Below are positions 41,508-52,240 of a DNA stretch of 64,000 nt, in pieces. Location of the stretch: NCBI GenBank assembly GCA_022410635.1, contig JAJVDF010000344.1, forward strand, positions 38,439 to 102,438, written 5' to 3'. The notes under the pieces are model-generated. The model did no database searches. It was not told the origin of the DNA and saw nothing but the letters and a program-made list of their open reading frames with translations. Source of the DNA: Tretioscincus oriximinensis (Eukaryota > Chordata > Lepidosauria > Squamata > Gymnophthalmidae). Numbering within the stretch: the stretch's first letter is position 1; every line of letters starts with the position of its first letter. A program made the position numbers and the translations under genes.

Positions 41508-41775
41508 ACTTCAAAAGGTCTTAGACAACTATTATCTGGACACCAAGGATATAAACAGCTACTAGGATGGATCTTTTGAAACTGCCTCTGCAATGGGACC
41601 AAGGCAGGAATCCTGAAATATTCAGGGCGCCTGGAACAGGTGAAGATGTTGCCTTCTTCTGTTCCAAACTTCCCAGGCGTAATTGGTGGGCCTCTGTGTG
41701 AGATAGGAGGCTGGACCAGATGGGCTCCGGCTCCATTCAGCAGGGCTCCGCTTACGTTCTTAGGTTCTTATGCCT
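41508..41775 (+). mobile_element. CR1 tail (TGTTCTTA type), sense
   Basis: 'ggacaccaaggatataaaca' to 'cttacgttcttaggttctta'. Confidence 0.85.
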
Positions 41776-42418
41776 GTGACTAATTCACCAAGAAATATTT
41801 AGGAAAGATTTTTTTTAAAAAAAATAAAGCACAGGGTGATTTTAAGAAAAGTTGTGTTTCTTTTGCAACATTTCTGCACATTTCGATAGCTGTTTTGATA
41901 TAAAAAAGTTTTTAAGTATTGGAAAGAAGTGTTGTTAACTGCCGCAGGATCTGATCTCTCAGGATCTGATTTTGCCTTTAGAAGAACAAGGTAGAATTAT
42001 AGTTACCGGGGTGGCAAAGGATGCCAAGGAAATCTGTGCTGGGTGTATTTTGAAAGGGAAGGGAAGCGACAGGGCAGTTGCAGCTGCTTCTTTGGCACGC
42101 AAGTCGATCCATTTTAAACAAAAAGGAGGAACAGAGGCGGAACAGCTGGGCTATGGGGTGCTAGTTGAGGGCTGTCAAGCTCTGGGAAGGTCTTATCCTC
42201 CCCAGGGTCGCAGGACTTCCGGTCTTGCTGAAGTGCCTGAAGCCAAAAATGAACCAGGCTGGAATCCGCTTGGAGCCAGCAGGAGGTTCTGGGAGCAGCC
42301 CAACATTTTGATTCTGATGAACTGCACCTGCGATTAGAGTTGAGTGGGATCCGTGGCAGCTGTGGGCTGTTGGGGTTTGCAACAGAGACAGACGNGGAAA
42401 GGCTGTTTTCCTTTAGAA
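41776..42418. other. Intron 12 sequence, no recognised repeat
   Basis: A + strand frame at 41972-42337 is open for 121 codons but shows no recognisable protein and has no splice context. I see no other feature. Confidence 0.45.
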
Positions 42419-42419
42419 A

Positions 42420-42735
42420 GGAACATAACGTAAGAGGAGCCTGGCTGAATCAGGCTACAGCTGATTCCGATCTTATGGCCCACCAATTGCACCTGGGCAT
42501 CTCAAGCAGAAGAAGGCAAAACCCTCACCTGTTCGCAACTCTTGGAATAGGTATCTGACATCCACATGCTAGTGTGGACTGAGCCAGATGGGGCCTGCCA
42601 TAGTCTGCACTGGCCTACCAATTGCTTCCATGGACTTGTCTAATCCTGTCTTAAAGTTATGCAGGCTTTATCTAGCTTCCTTCCACCTCTTCTGCCTATC
42701 AGTTTCAAGGAATCCCACTTGGTTCTAGTGTATGC
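42420..42735 (-). mobile_element. CR1 fragments with foldback pieces, antisense
   Basis: 'cataacgtaagaggagcctg', foldback arms 'catccacatgctagtgtgga' and 'ggcctgccatagtctgcact', then CR1 body 'gtctaatcctgtcttaaagt'. Confidence 0.75.
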
Positions 42736-42739
42736 AGGT

Positions 42740-43204
42740 CAAGTAAAGCTTAGGTACAGTAGTTAATCCAGTTAAGTGGAAAGAAGTGTAAATAGATAAA
42801 ANTGCTGCCATCAAACACATGCAGGAAAGCGGGGCCAAGATTGCCCTCAAGATGCTGAGATGTTAACTGATGTTATAATATGTGTAGTGTGTCAGGAAAC
42901 TGTTTCTGTTACGTCCCTTGTCAGTGGGACTTGCCAGCTTCCTATTTCTCTACTCCCTGGCAGAATTCCTGTTTCCTATTCTATAGTTTTTAAGTTGTGT
43001 TTCTGCCTTCTTTTCTACGTCTTTTTTTTTTTACGACAACAAGTGCTTATTATAAAAGCTTGGATGCCCAGAGGCTTCGTGAAGCTGGAAGTAGCAGCAG
43101 CAGCCTAAATGTGGGGAGGGTGAAATGGAGCTGCCGGTATGCTGGCAGTGGGGACCTCTGGAAAGTGTAGGCCAAGCAGCGCTCAGCCTCTCCTGCCCAG
43201 CCTA
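42740..43204. other. Intron 12 sequence, no recognised feature
   Basis: No exon or repeat recognised. Contains a T-run at 43022-43033. Confidence 0.4.
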
Positions 43205-43735
43205 GAGACTACATAAGAACATCATTTAAGAACCTAAGAGGAGCCCTGATGAATCAGGCCGAGCCCATCCAGTGCAGCCTTCTGTCTGACACAGAGGCCC
43301 ACCCAGATGTAACTGGGCCGCCTGGAACAGAAGAAGGCAAAATCTTCAACTGTTCTGAACTCCCTGCAAAAGGCACTTCAGGAATCCTGCCTGTTGCTCC
43401 ATTTCAGAGGCAGGATGAAGACATCCATCCTAGTAGCTATTTATTCCCTTGATGTCCATGAACTTGTCTAATCCCGTCTTAAAGCTACCCAGGCTGCCAG
43501 CTCCCACCACCTCTCCAGGAAGTAAATTCCACAGGCCAATGACCCTCTGGGTGAAAAAATACTTTCCTTTGTCTGTCCTCACTCTTCTGCCCATCAGTTT
43601 CAAGGGAGGCCCCCTGGTCCTAGTGTTATGTGATAGAAAAAGCATTTTTTCTCTATGCACCCTGTCCACCCCATGCATGATTTGTTACACTTCAATCAGA
43701 TCACCAGACGTTGCAGCCTGACTACATCTCCCCAG
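43205..43735 (-). mobile_element. CR1 3' region (TGTTCTTA type), antisense
   Basis: 'aagaacctaagaggagccct'; the minus frame 43678-43430 reads LKLMGRRVRTDKGKYFFTQR and SFKTGLDKFMDIKGINSY. Confidence 0.9.
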
Positions 43736-43982
43736 CTAGCCTTGGGAAGGAAGGGAGCTTCTTTTGCCAATCTGCACCCAGTCCTGCCCACAGGAAACAT
43801 TTTTTCTGCTTACAGGAAGTCCACTGTGGGGAATCCTTCTATTTGGCCAAGTGCAATTCAGACCAATCAACTCACAAGATGTTGTTTTTCATTTCCAAAA
43901 GGGTGGCTTGCAGGAGTCAAACCGTAGGGATGGGAGGAATAACCGTACGCAACTTACCTGCTGTGGCTGTTCTCTTCCTCAG

Positions 43983-44178
43983 GAAACTGATCAGCATCGC
44001 TTTCGGGGACCTGAACCCTTTCCCTCTGCGCCAGATCCGGAACCGGAGGACCTACCACCTGGAGCGCGTCCGCCTAGAGTTGATGGAGCTGGAGGCCATC
44101 CGTGAGGACTTCCTGCGGGAGCGGGAAACGAACCCGGATAAAAGGGATCTTACCAGCGACGACGAAGAAGACAGTTGA
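43983..44178 (+). CDS. TBC1D2B: TBC1D2B exon 13 (C-terminus and stop)
   Basis: Acceptor 'ttcctcag' ends at 43982. Phase 2 in: completes R, then KLISIAFGDLNPFPLRQIRN, RRTYHLERVRLELMELEAIR, EDFLRERETNP and an acidic end (SDDEEDS) with TGA at 44176-44178. Matches human KLISISFGDLNPFPLRQIRN and a ...SDEEEDT end. The terminal helix packs after the TBC domain; the acidic tail has no assigned role. Confidence 0.99.
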
Positions 44179-44994
44179 GGGAGCCCCGGGCAGGGGTCCG
44201 GTCCCTCTCCTTAAACCCGCGACCAAAGTATTATGGGATGGCCTAGGGCTTCGAACGATCCTCATCCCCAACAGTCAGCCATGTTCAAATTCCAGTCTTT
44301 TGAAATCTGCCGGACGGATTTCTGACATTTAGCACTTTGGTTCCCTGTACCCCACCTCAGCTGACCACCTGTGTACGTTTACCTTACACCACTGTGTACA
44401 GAGCACTTAAGGGGGAGGGGGGGAGGGGGGGGTTGTGGTGCAGTCCGGGGACCTCATTCGCCGGTTCTTTCTTGTGGTGAATCTATTTTTCCAAGTGCCT
44501 CATAGGAAGCCACGTTTAGCCCCTTTCCACAGCATTTTATTTCGAAGAGCTTCACTTTTATCTCCTTTCCCTGCACTGTAGCTTCAGAATGTAGACGTTT
44601 TCCGTGGATTAGGGTGCGCCGTGACGTTCTTGGCTATGCCAATGGAAGTCGGCATTTTCCTTCACTCATTATGCATTTTAAGTCAAGCCTGACCTGGGTG
44701 GCTCCGTGGTATCTAGGCACACGCTTAAACTATGGAGACCTGAAGAGATGACCTAAAATTGAGCCAGTAGCTGGGGGGGGGGGGGGGGGTGTTGCCATGG
44801 GACCAAATTCTCTCGATACCAGTCTGGAGATTGCAAAACAAGAGGTGCTCCTCTTGCTAAGGCTTGCTTTTGCTAGGGAAGACCACCTTTTGACAATCCT
44901 ATAGTAAGGTATTTTGAAACCATTCCCGTAAAAGCACGGGCCACTCTCTGACGGATGGAGGGTTGAATGAGCTTATCTATACATCATCGTGAAG

Positions 44995-45000
44995 AATAAA
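44995..45000 (+). terminator. Candidate early poly(A) signal AATAAA
   Basis: Canonical hexamer 817 bp after the stop, followed by a GT-rich stretch ('ggtatgtcgtgtggggg'). Would give a short 3' UTR isoform. Confidence 0.4.
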
Positions 45001-46621
45001 AGGTATGTCGTGTGGGGGAGGCAGTTGCCTGGTGGCCACCCATCCCTGGACAACTCATCATGCCTGGAAATTGGTTCTTAAGAGCTGGAGGGATCAGTTA
45101 ATGAAGTCGCCTTGACCCAACTTTTTCACTGGCAATTCAGTTAGCAACAATCCAGTAATGTGAATCAAGTATCTTTATGCTTCCTTGTCAACCAGGCTGC
45201 CTTCGTTGTGCAAAGCATTGCCATAGATATAGTTTACAAAACCTGGAAGGGTTGTAAGGAGGAGGTTCTCATGAAAAGGTCTTGCTTTCTACGTCAACGT
45301 GTAGCTGTGCACTTTCAGAGCAAGTAATTATTTCTAGGACTTTGTGTATCTGCATTCCCCCTCTCTCCAAAGTGGGCCAACTCTTGGGAGGCCTACAAGT
45401 GGCTCTTATCTGGATGCCATTCGTAGCAGAGAGGTTTCCTCCTATGCTGCTTTCCAGGCTCCTGATGGCTGTTATTCAAAAACCCTTTGCAACAACAGAA
45501 GAGGGAAGGCCTTAAATTTGTTTTCTTCTGGTTTGCAAAGTGGAGTGGCAGCTGGATTTCGTCCTGCACTTAACAGCACAACGGTCTTCAATGCTAGAGC
45601 AGTCCTGGTGGGGACGGTTCTGCTCTCTGTCTCTTCGATTTCACTCCCACCACAGGCCGTGGTTTTGCAAGCAGGCTCAGGCCATATGCTAAGGCAGATT
45701 CAGTGAAGGTCAAGATAGAAATCCAGCNAGTCTTCCTCAGCCAACGCTGATCTTTACCATCTTGAACTCCAACGTTCTCATTTTTGGCTTCATTATTACG
45801 CTCGGTGTATTTCCGACTCTTGTGTCAGCTGCCAGAATAGATCCCTTGAATCTACCCTAGGTGTTGACTTTCTTCACTTTGAAACATTTGGAAGAGCTGG
45901 TCTCAGACCTTCAGACATTCCCTGCTTGTAGAAGAAGCGTCCCCCAAGGGTGCTACGGAACAATTGTTGCTCCCTTGGGAGACAAGAATCAAATGAACTC
46001 TCAGATGAAATCCATGGGTGATAAGTAGAGAGTCCTGTTTACTTCTCTGCCCACCAGGGATGAACTTTTGGCCTTTGAAATGTCCTTTAGCTTTTGGGGA
46101 TAAATTTTGGGTTACAGATTCAACCCACCTTTGCTTTTCCTGTAGCAAGAAGAGTTCTGACAGAAGATATTGACTTCACTACACTTGGAAGTCTCGTTTA
46201 CCCAAAGGGTTTGTCGGACATCTAGAAGGTCCATGTCCTTTTAGAACATTGTTCAGTGAAATCACTCTGTACCACCAGTGTGCATTTTAGAACTACAGTT
46301 CCTATTAAACCATTCTTGTACCAGCCAGTCCAGTTGGGTCCAGCTGGGAATGATTTTCAAATATCCCGAATAAGTAGCCCTATTCTAAAGCCAGTTTGAC
46401 CCTGTTGAATGACTGCAGACTCATCAGGTTCCCCCCTAGATGTCTTTGGTCTCTGAGCCTCTTTCTTTTGTTTGTTATATATATAAAAATATCTTTATGC
46501 ATGGTTACCATTTTAAATATTGTATAATCCACGACACTTAAACCATTTTAACCAAGGCTGCAGGGCGAACTCCACAGGCCAGCCCTTTGTTCGTACACTT
46601 CGCTTTCCCTGGTAATAGCAG

Positions 46622-46627
46622 AATAAA
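46622..46627 (+). terminator. Candidate distal poly(A) signal AATAAA
   Basis: Canonical hexamer in the late UTR; the downstream U/GU element is weak. Confidence 0.45.
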
Positions 46628-47053
46628 CCTATTTAGTCTGAATTCATTATAGTCAAGTCCCGCTCAGTATGGAGAGTTTAGGATTCCTGGGCTGCCTTCA
46701 CGTGTTCAACCATGGGGGAAGGACTTTCTTCGTTTAAAAAAATACTTGCACAGAAATGGTTTCCAGTAGAAGATCACCTTTTACAGACAAGAAGAACAGT
46801 AGAAAATTATTTTCCCTTGGAATCACAGCTTATTGTGTCCCATGAGCCACCAGAGGCTACGAGGAAGGCGCTTTTGATCGACGGATTGGTCAGTGCTCCA
46901 GCCCTCTACGAAGAGATCAAAAATTACCCTCGTTCAGACTTTCTTTTTTCCACAGCTTGATTATGCATTCCTTGTAAAATGATCACGTAGGATAAACAAC
47001 GGAGGGGGTCCCGTTTGGAAAGTAACCCCAAGGCTGTGTCCGAATGATAGCCA

Positions 47054-47059
47054 AATAAA
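47054..47059 (+). terminator. Most likely distal poly(A) signal AATAAA
   Basis: Canonical hexamer followed about 20 bp later by 'cttttctgttttcttta', a good downstream U-rich element, and just before repeats resume. Confidence 0.6.
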
Positions 47060-47179
47060 TGAGCAAAACTTCGCTTTTCTGTTTTCTTTAGTAGCCTCTG
47101 CTGAATGGTGGCTGCAAAACGGAGGAAATTGGCTTTTCTTTTTTTATGATGAATATTTTGGGTTGAATGTGAACCGGCT

Positions 47180-47490
47180 AGTTAGATAATCTAGCAATGG
47201 GCTCTCAGAGCACCTTAGAAATTAACTAAAGAAAGGGAGGCAGCAGGAGCTTCTGTAGACGAGTTGACGTCTTTAGATGGATGGAAGGGAGGAAGGAAAA
47301 ATTCCAGCAAGGGGATCTCTGAACACCTTAGAAGACTAATAAGAGAAAGGGAGGTGGCTGGAGATTTTATAGGTAAGCCTTACTTCTTCAGATGCAGAGG
47401 TGGACAGATGTTCTAGCAAAGGGGTTGCACTTTGGAGACTTAACAATAAAATGGTTGGCAGTAGGAGCTTTTCATAGTCAAGCTTTCGTA
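47180..47490 (-). mobile_element. Three pieces of the hammerhead-like repeat
   Basis: 'agcaccttagaaattaacta', 'gaacaccttagaagactaat' and 'ttggagacttaacaataaaa' modules. Core-like segments at 47249-47280 and 47362-47395 (minus strand). The last piece is interrupted by the foldback at 47491. Confidence 0.6.
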
Positions 47491-47648
47491 GGCCTTGTCC
47501 ACCCAGGGCTTTGTTCTGGGTATATCTCAGGCCAAAGCTTGGCCATACACATGCCAGTATAGACTGAATGGGGCCTGCCATAGTCTATTGGTTGGCAGGC
47601 TCCTATTCCAAGCTACAGCCCAGGATTAAACTCTGTGTGGACATGGCC
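47491..47648. mobile_element. Palindromic foldback element, complete, 158 bp
   Basis: Ends GGCCTTGTCCACCCAG and its near-complement CTGTGTGGACATGGCC; arms pair along most of their length up to a centre near 47568. Inserted inside a hammerhead-like repeat between 'gctttcgtag' and 'agacaagttgac'. GGCC ends and short flanks suggest PIF/Harbinger, not proven. Confidence 0.82.
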
Positions 47649-47699
47649 TCAGACAAGTTGACAGGTCCACTTATTCAGATAGAAAGATGGATGGATGGA

Positions 47700-47932
47700 G
47701 ATAGATAGATGAAGAATCGGTTTTTATACCCCGCCTTTCTCAATCTGAAGGTAATCAAAGTAGCTTACATAACCACCTCTCCACAACAGACACCATGTGA
47801 AGTAGGTGGGGCTGAGAGGCCTCCGAAGAACTGGGACTAGCTGGCTTTTGTGGAGGAGTGCAGAATTGTACTGGGAGGCTTCCAGATAAGAGTCTGACAC
47901 TCTAACCACTACGCCAGACTGGCTCTCACAGG
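47700..47932 (-). mobile_element. MIR-like tRNA SINE, antisense, near full length
   Basis: 'tttttataccccgcctttct', 'caacagacaccatgtgaagt', 'ccactacgccagactggctc' (tRNA-like head). Confidence 0.8.
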
Positions 47933-47939
47933 TAGGTAG

Positions 47940-48055
47940 GGATAGGTAGTTATTCTAGCAAACGGGTATCCAACCACCTTAAGACCAACCAGGAAAAGGC
48001 AGGCAACAGGAGCTTCCGTGGAGAAGTCTATTTCTTCGGATGCTGCATTTTTCCA
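47940..48055 (-). mobile_element. Hammerhead-like repeat
   Basis: 'ccttaagaccaaccaggaaa' module, core at 48012-48040 on the minus strand: CCGAAGA, stem ATAGA with T/GCCAC wobble pairing, GGAAGC. Confidence 0.55.
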
Positions 48056-48059
48056 TTCT

Positions 48060-49015
48060 GAAAATGGACTGACCGTGGATTAAAACTTCAGGGTGACCAG
48101 GGCCCCAGTGGCGCTTCCCTTTCCTCAGCATCCTGGGTGGATCCGCTTTCAGTTTTCCGCAAGCTGCAGATCTCTCCAACCTCTGAACTCTGACCTTTCA
48201 CCTCCGGATAAGGGCTGTTCCTGGCAGGCGAGTCAAGGGGTGTTAAAGGAAAATGGTGATAAAAAGCCAGAGGCATCAGCTGTGGAATCTGCTCCCTAAG
48301 AAATGCAGAGCCTGGGGTGGCTTTCGAGGCCTGCCCGGGGTTCCTGGCTTGAGTGGACTTGCGCCAGAGGACAAATGCAATAAATCAGGGTTACCCTGAA
48401 GGTCTCCTGTCCTTATATCTATTGCAAAGGTGGGCAAAGAAGGTGAGGCAGGCAGTGCCTGGGTGGACTGCAGAAAGGTAAAACCTTCGTTGGCCTTCAC
48501 AGCTGCATGACCCCCGGGGAACGTTTATGGCTGGAGCAGCCCCACGAAAAGCCCGGCCGCTGCAGGAGCAAGCTCATTTCCTTTTCCTTTCCAAATCAGC
48601 AGAACACAGAGGGCTGCCTTTCATTACCGTGTTGACCTGGGAGAAACCTTGGCAATCATAACCATATATAGCAAAATGTGCAGCTGAAAAACTCACGCTC
48701 CAGAGCTATTAATATGAACGCCCAATTTGGGGTCCCCAAAGGTTCTGCTTGTGTTTCCTCAGTGATCTCATAATCGTTCTCGTTTTATTATAAAGGGAAG
48801 GAGGGCTGGGAATATCCCTGTGCGGGTATTTTATAAAATGTTGCTGCCACCACATCAAGGCCCGGAGACAAAATCGTATGAATGCCCTTCTGTCAACTGG
48901 GCTTTGTGTTCTCTTTTCGGTATCTGTGCTTTCCCGTATAGATTTTGTTAGGAGGATTATTCAGAAGTGGTTAGCCTGGCTTCTTCCTGTTTTTATTTCT
49001 CAACTTCTCAGTCTT
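48060..49015. other. Repeat-free intergenic block
   Basis: About 0.95 kb without recognised repeats, 1 kb past the gene end. The 48600-48850 part has several regulatory-looking words (CAGCTG, TATTAATATG, CCATATATAG). No coding frame of interest. Confidence 0.5.
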
Positions 49016-49019
49016 TGAA

Positions 49020-49605
49020 GAATTTGCCTTCTTTTGTTCCAGACTGCCCAGGTGCAATTGGTGGATTCCTGTGAGACTGAAGGCTGGACTAGATGGGCTC
49101 CGGTCCAATTCAGCAGGGCTCCTCTTAGGGTCTTACAGACTCATAGGGTCCTAGAGTTGGAAGGGACCTTCAGGGTCCTGGGGTCCCACCCCCTGCTCAG
49201 TGCAGGATTCATTCAACCATCCCAGGCAGGTAATTGTCCAGCCTCCGTTTGGAGACTTCCAGCAAAGGTGAACCCTTTCCACTGGTTTATCACCCTGACT
49301 GTTAGGACATTTTTTAATGATATCTAATCTAATTGTACTCCCCTGCAATTTTATCCCATAGTTTCTAGTCCTTCCAGGGGCCAATGAGAACAATGCTGAT
49401 TCCTCTGCTCTGTGAAAAGCCCTTCAGGTATTTGTAGAAAGCTCCTCTTTCTAGGTCTCCTCTCAGTCTTCTCCTTTGCAGAGTAAACATCCCTAGATCC
49501 TTTAACTGTTATTATTAACTGGTGGACCACAGTGGGAGACAGAAGGCTGGACTAGGTGGACTCTGGCCCCATTCAGCAAGGCTCCTCTTATATTCTAGGC
49601 TGAAC
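49020..49605. mobile_element. CR1 cluster: sense tail, antisense 3' end, sense tail
   Basis: 49025-49132 sense TGTTCTTA type. 49135-49510 antisense ATTCTATG type (minus frame RLDIIKKCPNSQ). 49520-49605 sense tail ('gaaggctggactaggtggac'). Confidence 0.85.
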
Positions 49606-49934
49606 AATGTTGTGATTTCCTAGTGGTCTCCCATCCATGTTTTAACCTGGTCTTACCCAGTCTAGTGTTTTAACACACAAGGGTAGCTAAGCAGGGCTAT
49701 TGCCAGAGGCACAAAATAGGGAATAATACGTTCCAAAAATGATCCAGAATGCTGGTCTGTGACCGGAGTCTCGTACATATTTTCAATCCACCTTCATGCC
49801 CGAAGAATTAGCCTAAACAATTATTCCTAGTTTAGTTCAGTTCTTCAGGAATGAAGATGGATATAAAGATGGATATGTGCCTAACTCCAAGTGTTGATTA
49901 TAGCTATTCATCATCATCATCATCGTCATCATCA
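49606..49934. other. Intergenic sequence, no recognised feature; short (CAT)n at 49911-49937
   Basis: No repeat apart from the CAT/CGT trinucleotide run at its end. Confidence 0.4.
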
Positions 49935-49937
49935 TCA

Positions 49938-50310
49938 TGTCTCACCCAGTGGCCTCACCAATTGCACCTGGGCAGTCTGAAGCAGAAGGCAAAATCTTCT
50001 CCTGTTCCTGCCTCTTGAATTGCCATCCACATGCTAGTGCAGACTATAGTAGATCCCAAATGAATGAGCCAAATGGGGCTGCCATATCTACCTTGGCCCA
50101 CCAATTGCACCTGGGCATTCTGGAAGAGAAGAAGGCAAAATGTTCACCTGTTCTTGACGCCCTGCAAATGGTATTACAGGAATCCTGCCTGTCGCTCCAT
50201 CCCAGGGGCAGCATCAAGACATCCATCCCAGTGGTTGTTTGTACCATTGGTGTCCATGAACTTGTCTAATCCTCTCTTAAAACTATCCAGGCTCTTAGCT
50301 ACCAATAAAG
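49938..50310 (-). mobile_element. CR1 fragments with foldback piece, antisense
   Basis: 'tggcctcaccaattgcacct', a foldback arm at 50025-50060 ('ccacatgctagtgcagacta'), then a second CR1 start ('ggcccaccaattgcacctgg') and body to 50310. Confidence 0.78.
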
Positions 50311-50499
50311 TATATTAAAAATGGTAAAGAGAACTTTAGTCTTCAGTACTCCGCATTAAATTTCCTTGCAGTGTATGAAGTGTAACATTTTGCATAAGAA
50401 TTCAAAGTTACAAGACATGAAAATTTCAAAATGTCTCGGCCTCCACAGTCTGAATCAAAGACTAGCTTGGGAGACACTTCAAAGCTCCTATCCAATGTT

Positions 50500-51262
50500 T
50501 CTTTTTTTTCCCAATTATATTTTATTATTATTATTATTGGTAATGTTGTTATTACAGTGGTATAGCAGTGATTGGTACAATATTTCGCAAATCACATTGT
50601 ACAATATAAATTTGTAAGAACATTTATCGTATAGATAATAATACAATGGTTATACATTCCACGTTACCATATATCTTGTAGCCACCCCCCACCAAATATC
50701 CCTCCCCTCCGCCACCACCTAGGAAATCAAGTTAAAAGAGCCTTACATAATATGCAATTGGGAAATAAGCTGTATAATAAACCTAATGATAGAATCTTGT
50801 CTATTTACACCGAAATTTATTAAGCTTCTCCAGTTATTTCTCCAGGTATGATTTATGGTAAAAACCTTGTAAATACAACCTTTTTTCCCGGATGGCCTCT
50901 TGTAGCATAAATTCTCCTAAATAATCATACCAAAGATTTAGAGACTATTGTGCCTTATCTTTCCAACCCCTGGCTACAACTAAATGTGCTGCCCAGATAG
51001 CTCTTTTTATAAAATAAGAGGTTTCGTAATCTGGTATCGGGACAGAAATTCTTACAGTCAACCAAAATAGGTCATCCACTGGGAGGTCNATATTTGTAAT
51101 GAGTTTTATCTCATTGAATATTATTGTCTTAAAAGTTACAATTNTGGGACATTGAGCCCACATATGAAAGTATGTACCCCTTGTAGAGCAGTTATGCCAG
51201 CATGATGTTGAGGCCCCAGTGATATGAGACAGTTGGACTGGTGTACGGTACCATCTTGTAAT
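50500..51262 (-). mobile_element. L1 LINE ORF2 3' end, antisense, 5'-truncated
   Basis: T-rich start (the poly-A tail), then the minus frame with IITRWYRTPVQL, a HMWAQCP Cys/His patch and FIKRAIWAAHLVVARGWKDK. Same subfamily as 5760-7348. Two Ns interrupt. Confidence 0.88.
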
Positions 51263-51494
51263 TATCCAATGTTTCTTATGCCTTTGGAGTTGGAACCTTT
51301 TCTTGAAAGCTTGCCTATCCTTGTGCAGCTTCTTAAACATCTGCATGGGATGAAGCATTTCCTGCATCTGCCTGTCACTTCCTGTGGCTTCCTAGCATGG
51401 AATAACTTGCTGTGTCCCTGGAAAACATCTGTGGAATGAATATCCCAGGATGATATAGGAGCTTGAGCTGAGAAAACTGCTGTCCCTTCCCTAC

Positions 51495-51600
51495 TTTTAG
51501 ATGTGGCTGTTTTTAATATGCCAACTGCGTTTTCGTTGTAACCGCCCTAAGACCTTTGGGTAAAGGGGGGTTATAGAAATGTAAATAAATAAATATACGA
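51495..51600 (+). mobile_element. L2-like 3' tail
   Basis: 'ccgccctaagacctttgggt' and an ATAAATAAATA end. Confidence 0.6.
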
Positions 51601-51929
51601 GCAACAAACAACAAAAGCCCAACGCAGAGATTCAACTCCCAAGGTACAAAAACAGAAAGAATCCGGTGGAAGAAACGTAGCAAGAAAAGAAGGATGCTTC
51701 TCCCGAAGTTTTTATTTCTCTTTCAAACGGTACCGGAACAAATTGCAGAGAAAACACCTTTAAGTCATGGGAAACCCTACTGAAGGAATGGATTTTCGAT
51801 GGAAATAGGAGGAGGATAGCAAACCACTCCTTNTATGCAATAAACACGCAGGCAGGTTGGGGTTTTCCATATTTTAAAGTTGATTGATTTGGAGTTCTGT
51901 AATGATTTAAAAACAATGAGGATTGAATT

Positions 51930-52240
51930 GGAATTTACTTCCTGAAGAGGTAGTGGTAGCTAACAGCTTGGATAGCTTCAAGACAGGACTAGACAGGTTT
52001 ATGGACACCAGGGGTATAAGTNGATANTAGGATGGATGTCTGGATGCTGCCTCCAGGATGGAGCAACAGGCAGGACTCCTGANATACCATTTGCAGGGAG
52101 TCATGAACAGGAGCATATTTTGCTTTCCTCTGTTCAGGCTGCCCAGGTGCATCTGGTGGGCCTCTGTGTNGGACAGAAGGCTGGACTAGGTGGGCTGTGA
52201 CCTGATCCAATATGGCTCTTCTGATGTTCTTAGGTTCTTA
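51930..52240 (+). mobile_element. CR1 tail (TGTTCTTA type), sense
   Basis: 'ggaatttacttcctgaagag' to 'gatgttcttaggttctta'; several Ns. Confidence 0.88.

Larger units (their letters stand above)
4499..44178 (+). other. TBC1D2B: TBC1D2B gene: coding span of the 12 exons in this window
   Basis: Vertebrate TBC1D2B is a TBC-domain Rab GTPase-activating protein linked to endosomal membranes; its paralogue TBC1D2 (Armus) acts on Rab7. Domain order is PH, long coiled coil, TBC. Twelve exons here splice in frame with GT/AG borders into 837 codons plus TGA. By residue of this partial product: PH end 1-25, low-complexity linker to about 205, coiled coil about 205-440, TBC domain about 535-775, charged acidic tail to 837. 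Human TBC1D2B is about 960 residues, so roughly 125 residues (one exon with the start codon and most of the PH domain) lie upstream. No frameshift or stop interrupts the exons. One ambiguous base (37965) falls in a codon. Introns range from 0.7 to 10 kb and are repeat-filled. Confidence 0.97.
44179..47075 (+). other. TBC1D2B: TBC1D2B 3' untranslated region (inferred extent)
   Basis: About 2.9 kb of nearly repeat-free sequence follows the stop; transposon fragments resume only after about 47.18 kb. Poly-G runs lie at 44411-44432 and 44766-44787. AATAAA signals occur at 44995, 46622 and 47054. A small open frame at 46712-46960 lacks any recognisable family and is treated as UTR. Confidence 0.75.

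Noticed and set aside
41972..42337. 121-codon open frame in intron 12
   Set aside because: Exons 12 and 13 join in frame without it and the translation resembles no known protein.
46712..46960. 82-codon open frame in the TBC1D2B 3' UTR
   Set aside because: No recognisable domain, no splice context, and it lies between two poly(A) signals; length is unremarkable for chance.
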